Shown piece after piece: positions 1 to 12,700 of a stretch of 64,000 nucleotides of DNA. The position numbers were made by a program, and so were the translations under genes. Below the pieces are notes generated by a model. The model was not told where the DNA came from and ran no database searches. It was given only the letters and a program-made list of their open reading frames with translations. Source of the DNA: Eumeta japonica (Eukaryota > Arthropoda > Insecta > Lepidoptera > Psychidae); contig BGZK01001215.1 in NCBI GenBank assembly GCA_005406025.1, positions 1 through 64,000 on the forward strand, in the 5' to 3' direction. The stretch's first letter is position 1; each line of letters starts with the position of its first letter.

Positions 1-475
1 AATTACAAAAGGAAAAATGTGTGTCAGCTCCGACGCACGACTGGAGTTTACTCCTAAAGTACGATTGTCTAAACATACGCAAAAAGTTTATTTAACTGAA
101 AATTTCGTTTTGACTAAAATTTAAGAAAAATGATTAAAGATAAATTTTTTAGCCTATCTACAATTATTTCATTTTTCATTTTAGTAAAAGAAGATTTATT
201 ATAACTACAATTATTAAAATATTATGGAAAGTATTTTGAATAAATTTTGTTTTTACCAATAATTGAAGAAAAGCATTAGAGAAGAAATTTTTAACCTATC
301 TACAATTATTTTGTATTTTTAATTTTAAGAATAAAAGACGAAGATTTATTGTAATTAAAATTATAAAAATATTATCAAGAAGTATTTAAAATAAATATTT
401 ACATTGTAAAAGAACACTTTAAACACAAACAAAACAGTGGTGACGATCCGTTATTAGAATTGTATAACTGATACA

Positions 476-492
476 CTATATATATATATATA
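476..492. repeat. short (TA)n microsatellite
   Basis: An alternating TA run of about 17 bases lies 30 bases before the longer AT run at 523-572. Confidence 0.85.
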
Positions 493-520
493 GTTATACA
501 TTCTGTTCAATGTTTACAAA

Positions 521-522
<2 letters not shown>

Positions 523-572
<50 letters not shown>
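523..572. repeat. (AT)n microsatellite
   Basis: About 25 uninterrupted AT units. The run is flanked by inverted copies of a short sequence (aaacg on the left, cgttt on the right), so the whole block can fold into one long hairpin. Confidence 0.97.
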
Positions 573-574
<2 letters not shown>

Positions 575-2337
575 TTTAATAAACGTTAATAATGACTATA
601 GTATATATAGGTATACACACACAATATATGCGTCAGCTGCCACGCTGCGTTGGCTACACACAAGTATACAAGTACACATATACACGCGATGGAAAGTGAA
701 AGGTGCGCCAATAAGTTGCGCACCAAAACGTAACCGGATTCATCAGTAGATTTTACTCCTCAAATTTTCTCATACCGGGCGCCTTATATGAAATCGATTC
801 TTAAGGGTAAACTCAAAAATTATCGATCTATTCGATGATCTCATTATTACATATTTTTTGTATAAAGAAAGATACATCCTACGCCTAAGTCGAGTTGACG
901 TAAGTAAACCAAAATATAAACGCAGCTTCGAGTCGAACTACTACTAAAATAACTCGACAAATATGGTCCGTAAGCTATTTAAAATGCTAAATCTACTTGT
1001 AAAATTAAATAAATATGTAGGCTCCAGTGCAAACCTCTTAAAAGGAAATAAAGCGTTTTGTAGGGAGGCACATATTGGCAGAGGTAATTAAAACCTGAAA
1101 TAAAACAAACTGCTTTCTTGGGGACGCGTAGGTATATCAAAAATAGAAATTAATATATGCCTCAGACCCGTCGCTTGATTGTTTGATAATAAGATGAGAA
1201 TCCTCCACAAATGTGAATACGTGGGCGTCCTTGTATGTCAATTTAAATATATTACACTGAGAATGTTTAAAAATTGAATCAAATATCTGCACAAAGAAAC
1301 ACAATGCTCTTTTGTCCTCCCACTATTGAGTTCATGTTCATTAAACTAAATGGTAGAAGTTGTTCACAGTAAAACTTTATCCAATGTAGTTTCCAAACAA
1401 ATTCAATCAACTGAGAAAGGTAATGGGCGAAATCATCCAAGTTTTAATATTTAATTCTGCTGTGTAAGCCGGAAAATAAACGGCATGGTATTGTAGAAGA
1501 GATTTTTAAAATGTTCCTGTATTTTTCTTTTCCTTTCTAGATGTAAAGAAGTCCTAAGTAGTTTATTCTACATATTGTATTTATTTGTTCAATCAAGGTC
1601 TGTTAATTAATGGCTGTTTGGTTTCACGAATAATTAATATGAAACTAAACTGTAATTTACACAAAATAATTTTCTATTCGACTTAACAAATCCTACTGTT
1701 GAACTTCACCTCATTATAAGATATATTTCGAAGTTGTGAATACGGCGGAGCCTTGAGTAACGGAAAATTTGGCAAATTTAGGGTGAGATATTGATTACAA
1801 GAGTCCCTTTAAGATTTTCGCACTCACGAACACGCATCATTGTTTAAACTTTTATGATAAAAATCTAATCAAACTATAAAACGGAATTTAGTCTGGTCCT
1901 CGGTAACATACTGACTAACTACTGAGTGACAGCGACTTCGTGGAACGGACTTTAATTATGTACCATAATGTTCATGTCCTTTTTTTTTGCCATAAAGGTA
2001 AAGAAGCGCCGGTCAGTTATATTTCAAACATGAAAACTTTCAGAATTGGCCACAATAAGCTAGTCGATTATGGCCAGTTCAAAAAATGTACTGTATCTGC
2101 ACGTAGTCATGAATCTTTGATTAAGAGATAGCCGGCTACAACATTTTTTTTCAGAATCCTTAGATTAGACTTGTAAAAAATATTACAATGCTTCTTGTTC
2201 TTGAGTAAAGAGAATTAAACAGTAGGATATTGATGTCTTCTTAAGAGTTAATTTCGACCATTAAATTTTCGCTTCGCAATATGCAAATATCTCTGCACAT
2301 CGTGATATTTGTAATAATAAAATTTTTGGGCATTTTA

Positions 2338-2500
2338 TGGGATCCATAAGGATGTATAGAATCCATTGGCGCCAAATGGATACCTTGTATGGATTTTACA
2401 TGGGAACGACAACATTTCCAAATATGGCCCTATGTTTATGGGCTGTATACGTATGTCATCCACATGGGTCACCTGTTGTAGAAAAATAGCCGTAAGGTAT
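2338..2500. repeat. dispersed repeat with GGATCCATA-type words, copy 1
   Basis: This stretch aligns by eye with 5650-5745. Both carry a 'tggattttacatgggaacgacaac'-like core followed by an 'atggccctatg' or 'atggatcccgcatgg' block, a 'tatatg/gtatacg' block and an ending close to 'agaaaaatagc' or 'agaagaatagc'. The element class is unknown. Several near-palindromic 'ccatatgg/atccat' words give it a self-complementary look. Confidence 0.55.
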
Positions 2501-2679
2501 TCTGTAGCCAAAGCACAGTTGTCTTCACTTTATTTATATGCTTATGCCAAAAGTTTCCATGCCTGAAATCTGATTTCAAAAAAATTCCCAAAAAAGAACT
2601 TATAAAGTAATTTAATATATTGTTACTTACTCTCGTATAAAATCAAATTAACATATTATACAAATCCAACCCGTTTAAG

Positions 2680-2714
<35 letters not shown>
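2680..2714. repeat. (TA)n microsatellite
   Basis: An alternating TA run broken by a single C, ending before 'cgtcatgaaag'. Confidence 0.95.
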
Positions 2715-2715
<1 letters not shown>

Positions 2716-4349
2716 GTCATGAAAGTGAAATCTTTATGGCGTGATTTGTAGTGCTACCTTGAGATCACATTAAACTTTATGGTTTGTGATATGTTATGCC
2801 ACAATAATATCGCATCACAATGTAAATGTATACTATTAATTAAATTACTTCCTCTTTAAATGCGCAAACGAATGGAATACAATTAATAATCTTAATAAAA
2901 TTCGTTATAAATACTACAAGTGAGTGCACCTCTATGTGGAATTCTTAGTATAAAATGAAAATATTATGAGAATGTATACGACGACAGTGTGTTGAGTAAA
3001 ATCTGACAAAACTACTAACACTACTCACCATATAAACGTTTATTTTCTAAAATAATGCAAATGGAGATTCCGACTGCAACCCGCGATATCGAAAACTAGG
3101 CAAATAGATATCGAAGCCCATCACTAAGACATCCAAGCACATCACTACGCGCCCGTTCTCGACTCACGGCCACGCTTCAGATGGCTTTTAAGATTATCTT
3201 GCGGATGATCGAACTTTCCACGTCCTTAAATCATCCCAAGTGTCTGCTTTCCTTCCTGTTTGTACGTAAGTATTTTAGGTAGTTGTTTCCCAATAACAAC
3301 ATACAGCTATTCAATTGCTGTCTCGTACACAGAACACCGTCCTACTAAGCGGTGATATTTCGCGTTGGATCGCGCCCGTAGCTGGTGGGGTAACTTATAG
3401 TGGCCACAAGCGTGTAACTTAAGCCTGTGGTTTATAGCGTTTACATACTTATGAAGCTTACATACTTTTATATGTCTATAGTACGTAATAAGTTCATTTA
3501 AAAACCATGCGGACAATGCAAGTAAAACGGGCCATTGCGGTGACGGACGACTAGTGCTGTGCACAGCGTATTTAATGATATAAATTTAATGACATAAAAG
3601 TACGTCTACTGCGGTTATATTATTATTAATACGAGTGTACAATGTATCAACTACCTATAAAATGGTTGTTTTCTCGATAAAATAAGAATTTACATTTTTA
3701 ATACTACCGAATATTTTATTTCCCATAACAAAGTTTTTGAATATTTATATTATGTTAAATAAAATATATGTAGGTAATGAACATATTTTTTCTTTATGTA
3801 CTAAAATTTCGGAAACTAGTAAGCCCATCGGCATGAACCAATCGACGCGGTATCGTCTATGGATGGTTATACTCCATTTATGATACAAAAGAAGTGAAAG
3901 TATGTTTTTTATGGATGGTTGTCGTTCGGTGATAATTGGACGAATTGTAATTGGGACTTTGATATTCGACGCGGAATCCTCCGTAGATCGTTACAGACTA
4001 TTTATAATAAGAAAAATGTAAAATAATATCTGTATGTATGTTTTTCATACGCTGACGGCTGAATGTATTGCAATGAAATTATTCATAGAGGTAGACTATG
4101 TTCTCAAATAAGATTTAAGAATTACATTATATAATAGGTTTGCTTCTTATAAAAAAATTTATAAGACGCAGTAAAAATGGTATTCTGTGATTACTAACAT
4201 TCACGGCCAAAAGATAAGAATAAAGCATTAACATTTTTTCAATATTTTTGTAGAGATTCGTCTAGAAACAATAAAACTAGAAGCCGCCATGGGACGGCAG
4301 ACAGATGTGAAATACTAAAATTGACGGTCAAACTTATATACTTATACGA
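2715..4349. other. region without recognised gene
   Basis: I see no supported gene. Around 3060-3260 and 3300-3570 base composition is more balanced, and a minus-strand open frame at 3307-3564 begins with a hydrophobic N-terminus. It has no splice signals or family match, so it is treated as chance. Confidence 0.45.
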
Positions 4350-5400
4350 GGGTATAGAACCTATACAAGGGTCACTCTAAAATTATTGAGACACAAGAAA
4401 ACTGTATAAGTAAGACACGAGATTTACATATGTTCAGTGTCTCCTTCTTCAAACTTCTGTAGACGAATTTTCCACACACAGAAAGCATCGTTCTAGTTAT
4501 TTACAGAAATAAAGCCAAAATAGTCAGTAACAGCATAGTCGATGCCGTTCTGTAATGCAAAACGGAGACCACAAGTTTTTTTTCAAATTACAAAAACAAC
4601 CGAAAATTACATATGCGAGATCCGGTAAGACGGATGTTCTAAGACTACAATGTTAGTTTCCTTCAAAATCTGAAAGTGAACCTAGCGGTATGAGAAGATG
4701 TGTTGTCATGGTGCAGCATTAAGCCTCCTAGGGTTTGGAGAACTTCTGGCAAGCAGTGTCGTGTGTACCAAGTCGCCGTGACAATTTTTTGTCTTTTTAA
4801 TGTAATAGCTTTGACGAAGCCTGTACTTCTGAAAATTGCACATACTTTTTTCACTGTGATTGTCATGGATCATTTTTATAAGCCTATAACCTGCTTTTCT
4901 GAAGTGAAGGCAAGTCATAAAAGGGCATGTACGTTTCACCTCCTGTTACAATGTTAATATTGCACGGTAACCGCCTTTATTCAATTACTTTAATGTCGGT
5001 CGGCTGGATTCCTTACACGCTTGGATTTTTACTGTTGCATACGTTAAAGTGGAACTCAACGAGAAATAATCTTTTCCATTTTTAATTCATCATGCAAGAT
5101 CTCATACGCCGCTGCGGGCTCAATCTTAAGAGTATTCTGAATCATGTGATAGGTACATGGATTGTCATCTTTTAATGACCACGGACTACCTCGTCTGGAG
5201 TGACTGTTGAGACAGGCGTTCCCGTATGTTCTGCATATCTTTAAGTACGTTGCGTCTATTATGAAATTCTCTAAACTATCGAGACACAGTGGCTCGAGAT
5301 GGCGCTTCATTATTGAACGCTTAATGTAATCACTGATCTGCGGATAGAAGGACCTTAACATGATATTATGTCCTAGCTCGCCAGTGCCCACGTTTCAAGT
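4350..5400 (-). pseudogene. decayed mariner-family transposase
   Basis: Remnant of a DD34D mariner transposase (cut-and-paste transposition through a DNA intermediate). Read on the minus strand, 5391-5056 gives an N-terminal region with 'LKICRTYGNACL' followed by 'AAAYEILHDELKMEKIISR', which matches the helix-turn-helix part of mariner transposases. The segment between the two helical motifs is deleted and the next Trp codon is a stop. Further on, 4866-4663 reads 'ATWYTRHCLPEVLQT' and 'LMLHHDNTSSHTA', the strand containing the second catalytic Asp. The third catalytic motif (normally YSPDLAP) has become 'YRIS', and C-terminal similarity fades near 4350-4430. Frameshifts and stops occur throughout, so the element is dead. 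I could not identify terminal inverted repeats. Confidence 0.85.
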
Positions 5401-5649
5401 AATTTATTTGCTTCACTGACACACACTTTACGACACCTACGTTGAAAAACGCGGAAAGTGACTACTGCGCGCGCTTTTGTAATGAAGCTTTTGTAAAAGA
5501 TATATTAGCCTTTCCGTTACGTCTGTCAACTTTTAAACTCCCAATATGTCTGCGCGGGAGTACGCCCTCATCCTAATCGTCTTTAAGAAGTAAAATTTTT
5601 AAGTCATCGCGTGAGACGCATAAGGGAAGAAATTGACGTCCTGAGGGCA

Positions 5650-5745
5650 CTTCATATGGGTTTTATATAGGAATTGCAACGTTTCGATAGATGGATCCCG
5701 CATGGCTATATAGATATATGATCCATATGAGCTGCCCAGAAGAAT
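5650..5745. repeat. dispersed repeat with GGATCCATA-type words, copy 2
   Basis: Second copy of the repeat described at 2338-2500, in the same orientation and about 3.2 kb away. It retains the 'ttttatataggaattgcaac' core and the 'agaagaatagc' end. Confidence 0.55.
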
Positions 5746-6879
5746 AGCTTACGTTAATTTTAATATTAAAGCTGATGTATCTCGGCTTTATTCTTGTATC
5801 TATTTAGAACTTTTCCTCATCTTAATTTCTAACATTTAGAAAATTCATTTGAAACTTTAAAAGTGAACTTTTTTTTGATATGTTTTTATTTGAGAAATAA
5901 TTAAGTATTTATAAGAATCACTATTCTAATATTAAATCGTTTATAATAAGGCTAACATACCAATTAGATATGTTCAAGATGTACACGTGGAACGACATCT
6001 CTATTGCGCGATCTCATTTTAAGTACACAATTGAATATAATACAATTAATTAATACTCGATTATTATAAAGCTGCAGGTGCCTTTCTATATGTGATTTGT
6101 CGGATGGCTCACGTTGATCGCGTTCATAATTTAATATTTTCATTCATTTTTTGTGTAAATTATCCTGTGAGCTGTAGCAAGTTTCATGTTGGCTATGGCT
6201 TGCATGCGCTTAATATTTTGAGTGACATTTGTGTCCTTCTCGTGCTGTGAGAGTAGATACCTAACGAAATTTCATCCCTAAGAAGCCATAATCTTCTGAG
6301 CTAAAAATAGGAGAAATTCAAGGTTTCTGAGTTGATGCACTGTCCTACGTTCCATTTAATTTTTCGTGGAGTCACTAATCCACTGTTATGTAAATCTCAA
6401 GTGCCTCTTTTCTTTTTGATGCTTTATAAAATACGATTTCTAAATTTCATGAAACACTATCAGCCCTTTTTTTTTAAACAACTCGAATAGAATTTTATAT
6501 TTTCATGTCACGCATAAGTGTAGAAGTTATAATTTTTCATTTAAAACTATCACTGCCTTTTTGCTGATTATTATTTTTTAATAATGATATCGTAAAAATT
6601 CAACATCGAAATAATAAGTTTCTCCGTCTTTCTACGTCGAGCTTTGCTAGACAAATTAGTTAATTTATGGATTTGTCTTTGCGTTTCCATTTATTATCAA
6701 TGAATGTTTTAATATTGAATACAAAACGTAAAACAGATGATTATCACACAGAGGCAAACATGCAAATTAATACACCAGAAAGAGATTGACGTATTTCCAT
6801 AACCAAACATATTATAATTCAAAATCTATGTTTCAAAAATAATTCGAGCACGTAATCACAATTGCAGCGGCGCCTACAA
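5746..6879. other. AT-rich region, nothing recognised
   Basis: No gene, transposon domain or tandem structure could be supported. Confidence 0.5.
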
Positions 6880-7080
6880 ATGAACGCACATTAGCATGTT
6901 GCGCTGAACAGGTGGTATCCGCCCCAGTTGTTTAGGCTGGGCGGAGGGGCGCGCGGCCGGGGCGGCGGTATGGATCGCAGTACGTGCCCCCGGCCCGCCC
7001 TACGCGGACGTTTTGTACCGTGAAAGCCTTCGAATGTGATACACTTTCAACAGGTCGTTCCGCGTATTCCGTTCTGGGGA
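6880..7080. promoter_or_regulatory. GC-rich island (candidate regulatory region)
   Basis: A sharply GC-rich block in AT-rich DNA, containing runs such as 'ggcggaggggcgcgcggcc' and 'cccccggcccgcc' around 6940-7000. No reading frame stays open through it and no clear initiator or donor was found. It could be a promoter, an untranslated exon or a conserved enhancer. Confidence 0.3.
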
Positions 7081-7837
7081 AATTATACAAAAGAATTATT
7101 AATTTTAAATTAACGTGTGTATAGTTGCTGATGTTATTAAAATTGATGCTGTGATTGTATTAATCTCCTGTTTGGACACGATAGACTTCTATTAAGAGGT
7201 TAGTATTTTTTTATTAATTAAAGTAATAATGTTTACCAAAGTTCCAAAACCGGAGAAAAACTACCACTTCCTACTTTTTTATTTATACAATATACATATA
7301 CAAATAAATAAACAAATAAAAGTCGCTGACCAATAATGAGTTAACTTCTACGAGAGCAGCGTGTGTGCAAAAGCTTACCGAACGCCGAAGGAGCGACGCA
7401 ACAAGTGAGGACGGCCTACTTTGTCTCAGGCGGCGTGGAGCTTTAAGCGCCGTCATATAATTTATACGTATGCCTCGGGCAAACAGAGCTTTGACGGGGA
7501 AAAACCTCGCTTTCTGCCGTATTTGTTTGCTTCGCAAAACAAATGACTTTCATCGAATCCGGCTTTATTTTGTGATTAATTTTGTACGGCTGAATGTTTG
7601 CTCGACCTCCTATTGTACATGAAGCGCTAATGGCTCTTCACAGTTTTTCGGGTCGTTGGATAGATACGAAAACTTTAAAAAATATAGCAAGTTATTGCAC
7701 AACAGGCGACATGTACGAACGTATTTACTTTTATATTTTTATACTTTAAGAACAGCTATTAAGTAATCATCAACGAAAGTTCATTACGATTAGTTACCAG
7801 TAATGGAACTAAGAAAAATTTCTTTTAAAATTCTGTT
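7081..7837. other. region without recognised gene
   Basis: Composition is mixed, with CpG-containing sequence at 7360-7530. A minus-strand open frame at 7283-7537 is basic and low in complexity and looks like chance. Confidence 0.4.
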
Positions 7838-8282
7838 TGTCTATAATCTCACGCCCGTTTCCCAAAAGTATAAATAGAAACCGTAGATTTTCGCAAAATA
7901 CGATCTTTGCATAACTCTTTTGCCTTACTGACATCTATCAATCGTTCCATGCGGACCCGTTTATTTGATGCGTTTAAAATGTGACCCTTTTTTAATACAC
8001 CACCATTTTGGGTCACATAAGATCTTCTGAGTTAACCCTTACAAAACTTTATCTCATGCATATTCATACTTTATTAGATATCCGAACTATTTCAACATAC
8101 CTTTTTCTATATATTCTAGTCAAAACACGTTTCCAACCACATTGTTCTCTCACATCACCATTTCTATATCTAACTTTCAAGTATGTTCGTACTTTAAGAA
8201 TACTTCGTAGAGATTTCATCCCCACTGCATCGATTCTGGTTTTATATTTCTACTGGCACACCTAAGTTTTACTGTCATACTT
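7838..8282 (-). mobile_element. 3' fragment of RTE-like LINE, family A, copy 1
   Basis: The minus strand, read in several broken frames, gives 'YDSKT', then 'RIDAVGMKSLRSILKV', 'RNGDVREQCGWKRVLTRI', and near the end 'NKRVRMERLIDVSKAKELC' and 'DRILRKSTVSIYTFGKRA'. These match, in order, the region after the reverse transcriptase domain in RTE-like non-LTR retrotransposons of moths. The same end is seen at 32440-32672, 54966-55215 and 60955-61995. The catalytic part is absent, as expected from 5' truncation during reverse transcription. Stops and frameshifts show it is old. Confidence 0.85.
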
Positions 8283-9412
8283 AAACGTGCTGATTATTAT
8301 TAACGGATGGTGAAACATAGTCACGAATAACTGGCAGATTATGGTTTAAATGAACAAAACTAGTCAAGCACGAGTTAAAGTCATGCCTTCGGAGTTCTGC
8401 CCTACTATATAATATACTGCATTATGTATTTACAAAAAAAAATTCTTTCGTTTCAGTTCGGGCTCCTTAGCGCGATTAAATTAGGTTTTGTCATTGTTAT
8501 TTGCTGTTTTATTTTAAAATTTACAGTATAATGCCACTAAATAAAACATTTATTTAGTGGCAATGTACTATGTATAACACTATGTATGTATAACAGTTTT
8601 TAAGACAGAATAATAATAAAAAAAAAGTTTAAAAAGCACTCTTCTTATGTAATGACCCCTTATTTTTTAATATTTATTAAGTTATCTATTTCAACTGGCT
8701 TATTACGATTCAAAAAACATAGCCCTCTAAAGGTAAAACAAATGAACGGACTGACGGATGGACGGACAGCGTAGGCTAAATAATAAGGTCTCGTTGGCTT
8801 TCTTTAGATAAGAAACTTAAAAACCAAAAAATATTATTAAAAAGTGATTAACCTGACTTATCCATAATTCTTTTGATTGAGGGATTTAGAAAATTCCTTA
8901 TTCAAAGATCCCGCCCAAGTGAATGAAATAATCCATATAACCCTACCAGCAATGACCATAATTCTTCAATTTTGGGTACGTGAAACGTGATTATTTTGCA
9001 TTGTCGTTCCGATGCAGTCGTGTCTTTGTTTTTCTCTTTGTCTATTAATTTACGTGTCTGTATTATGCAATCCTTGGTTGTGCAGGTTCCTGCTTTAGGT
9101 AAAATGTTTAAAGCTTAGCTGTAAGTAGTCGTTTGAATATTATAGTCGTTTCATCTATTAAATAATATTAATGGCTCTACAGACGCGAGTGATGGGTAAA
9201 TAATAAATACCTACACATATGATTAACGAAAAATAACAAACGTAAATTTTGTATTCTTAGAACAGAAAAAGTATGTATTTAACAAATAAACGATCGATTG
9301 GTTGAGCGATAGACAGATATTAAAAGCAATATTTCCATAATAGGGTTACATTCCCTAACTTGGATGTGTCTATTTTGAATATGATTTGTATTAAACCATC
9401 TGAAAATTTGAT
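8283..9412. other. AT-rich region with a small hairpin
   Basis: Apart from the hairpin at 8532-8562, no gene or repeat was supported. Confidence 0.45.
8532..8562. repeat. perfect inverted repeat, 14-bp arms
   Basis: Arms 8532-8545 and 8549-8562 ('tgccactaaataaa' and its exact complement) are separated by three bases. Confidence 0.9.
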
Positions 9413-9700
9413 GAAAATATTAAATCAGTAAGATGATCGTTTGATGAAATCCGAAAAAACAAGTTCAATCAACAAGCTAGTCTTGCGATATCTGGAAATG
9501 AGAAGAGATAAATTAAATTTATCCGATGATCTGACAAACCGAAAAATTAACAAATCAAAAAAAAAATGCTCGATAATTGGAGAATCCTAAAAAATTATTA
9601 AATCAAGAAATTAGTCGTCCGATAATAGTAAAATCCTTATAATTAATACGAATTAACAGGTTATAGTCGTATGAGGTATCGGTAATTAGAAAATAAAAAG
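9413..9700. repeat. degenerate tandem array, period about 48 bp
   Basis: About six diverged units can be laid out. Each contains an 'attaaatcaa' segment, then 'ttagtcgtccgata' or a variant ('tgatcgtttgatg', 'tagtcttgcgatatc', 'tgctcgataattg', 'tagtcgtatgaggtatc'), then an 'aaatcc' segment and an A-rich spacer. The clearest units lie at 9540-9660. Family unknown. Confidence 0.6.
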
Positions 9701-12700
9701 CAAACAACACAATCCAGAATTTTGTCATATGCCCAACAACATATTACACATATGTTATTGAGTACATGGCAAATAAGTACATAGTACTCGTTGTCACAAC
9801 AACAAAGTACTTGTGACCCGCCATTATACTTCAGGCGATGGGTTGAACCCGGCGAATCTAATTGGGACTATAAAGAGCTCTAAACTTGGCCACTCAAAGC
9901 GATACGGAATACTGAAACTTCTTTATCTGGACCATTGAGTGGCTCGATTGGATTTTACGTCTGAAAACCGGCGAAAAATCTAAAATTTTATAGCCGTTAG
10001 GCCGTTTACAGTTTTTCCATTAACTTTTATCTTTGGTTTAGGCATTAACGCGCCTCGTAGGTACGTTTGGACACGCCGCTGTACCACGATCAAGAATGTA
10101 GAACGAAATTCAGACTTTAATAATGAGATTTGTTTTTTTCGTCCCCGGTGTATTCAGATTAGATTAGTACAATAGGAGATTAAGAAATGTGTACGAACAA
10201 TGCGAGCAACTTATTCTTTTTGTTTGTACCACCAAAGAATAAAATCATCATTCTTGGCGATCGCAAGTCGAGTATATGTCGCTTTTTTTATTGTTAACGA
10301 AGTGCCTCAGTAATGAAAAATCAATACTAACTTTAGATTTTTGTCTATTAAATAAATAGAAAATTAAACTACAACTAAACGATCACATAATCGGTAGTAA
10401 AACATTTCTTTGCGCTTTAATTTTCTCATGACAAACAATTGTATTTATGACGACTTTTCCTTACTAGAAATATTTTAGTATTTTCCACTATGTAGTGGAC
10501 TTTGAGTTAAATATTTTCGATAATTGTTTTAGTTGTTATAAACAGCCAAGTAATTTTAGTTATTAAGTTTATTTTATCGAATTTATTAATTAACAAAAAA
10601 GTGATTATGATCAAACTTTTATCACATACAGACCCAATTTAAGTCAAGACCAGCGTCAAATAAAAATATATAATAAAACCCGCTGGACCCTAAAATAACC
10701 TATAAAAACCATTAGCGGTAACGTCTGGCGGCTCGATCCCAAATATTCCGTGAAATTAAAAATTAAAGTGTAACTGCCGGATAAGGGTCTCCGATATCAA
10801 GACCGCTGCGGGGCGGCTTAATCAGTAAAATAGTCTAATAACGTTAAACAGGACGCCGCGCTAACATCGCGCAGGCTCTAAATTCAATTATTAAACAAAC
10901 CCTTAATGAATACTGTAGCGGGCCGAAGGGCGAACTCTAGAATGAAACTGATAAAATGTCGGGTAGGGTGGGAAACGATTTTAATTGTAAGCGAAATTTG
11001 AATTAGAATAATACCCCAAGTTTCGGGACTAAAGTTTTCTCCTTGAACCGAAGTTCTGAAAAGTTCTGAAAAGGAAAACCGTCTCGAGTCGTTCACGTGT
11101 TCGCGGTTTAATAATTTTGATGGGGGTCGATAAAGGGTTGTCTTTTAAGGGTTCGTGACAAAATCTTGAGCGACTGTAATCCATTTTTTTATTCATGCTA
11201 GTCATTTTATTTAATTTAAGCTATACAACAAAATGGCATTTATAAAAAACATAAACACTACTCAGAAAGAAATAAATAAATTAATCTTTGATAGGATTAC
11301 ATTTAACTGATTTCAGTTACATTTCTTTTGCTTTAGCCAAAAATTTTTTTACTGCTACTTGCTATTGTGGTGTAAAAATACGGTTTAGTTATTGTGAAGT
11401 GTAACTGAAAAATACTTTGCACGGAATATAAAGTGACGCCCAACACATGAATTTGAACAAGCTTCATAATAATGCATGGGAGAATTTAGTATCAAAATCG
11501 TGACCGACAGTACAAGCGGGATAGGAACCAAAATTGTGTCTTTTTTGTATTACCTACTGGGATAAGCGAGCATTGAAGGTCGTATGGCGTTTGTTCGGGA
11601 ACATTGGTATTTTGACCAGATAACGTAATGTTTGGATTATCTATTATGAATAGAAATTAAATTCAATTAGCGTGGCGACAACTAGTGAGACGAATGACAT
11701 GGAACAATTCCTCGTAGTCTTTCTCTGATACAAGAGATATAGTATAAAAAGAAGTGCATCATGTCTTTGCAAAGCTAAAAGGTCAACGGTTACTGGTTAG
11801 CTGATAATTTAAACATCTGATATGATCGAGTGTTCAAAGAGGAACGATGGTGATCTCCCTCAGCCAAGAGATGAGAATACTATAAAATCTTCATCGACAC
11901 CTGTACCATACTAAAATTGAAGGCCTTGATTCGGCCAGCAGTATTGTCTAGCTCTATAAGGCATCCAAAGTGCTTTTAATCCATCGTAACTTTCCTTTTT
12001 AAGCGACTACAAAACTAACCATCACTCGATATACCAATGCCTGAGATACCGACATAAGGCTTGAAATTAAAGAAAGCTCCTTGAAATCAAAGGTATTTGG
12101 ACTTCATACGTGTATTGTTAGCTCAAATAAAAAGTAAGATTTGTGATTAAGATTGTGCTATCATTCACCTGACCGTTATTGATTTATGACATATTTTTAT
12201 TTTAGAACCTAATAAGATATAAAATAACAGCTTGTGCACAAGCTGTGCGTAATTATAATTTTAGTTTATATTTTAGGTAAGAAAATATCAAACTTTTTAC
12301 AATTTGTATATTCTTTATTCTATTTTGACCATAATGTTGTTTTAACTATGTTTTGTATTTCTCCTCCCTCCCTCCCTTATTTTTTATTGATTGTTTCTAC
12401 TTAATGTAATTTTATACACTGCAAGATTATAAAATATATGCATAAATACAAGTCTTTCAATTCTGTTTTGGTTTTTTTTAATTTTACTATATTATTTTTT
12501 CTGCTTTACCAAACGAATTAAAATTACTTAGGTAGGTACGCATTGACGATATATTCCTAAATAATGCTTATTAATTGCATATTAACGGCGGATTGCACCA
12601 AAAGTAAAAAGTAATTCGTAAGATTTGACAGATTATCCATACATTATTTATCAATTCATTCAGATCACTCACGATTTACATTTTTTATTTTAATGCAATG

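Larger units (their letters stand above)
1..2337. other. AT-rich region without recognised gene
   Basis: I see no gene, splice-bounded exon or recognisable transposon here apart from the AT microsatellites near its start. An open frame at 1940-2131 contains plausible-looking residues but lacks splice context or any family resemblance, so I do not call it. Confidence 0.5.

Noticed and set aside
510..749. 79-codon open frame through the AT microsatellite
   Set aside because: Its first third is Tyr-Ile encoded by AT repeats; the rest has no domain or splice context.
3307..3564. Minus-strand frame with hydrophobic N-terminus
   Set aside because: No splice donor after the hydrophobic part and no family resemblance; probably chance in balanced-composition DNA.
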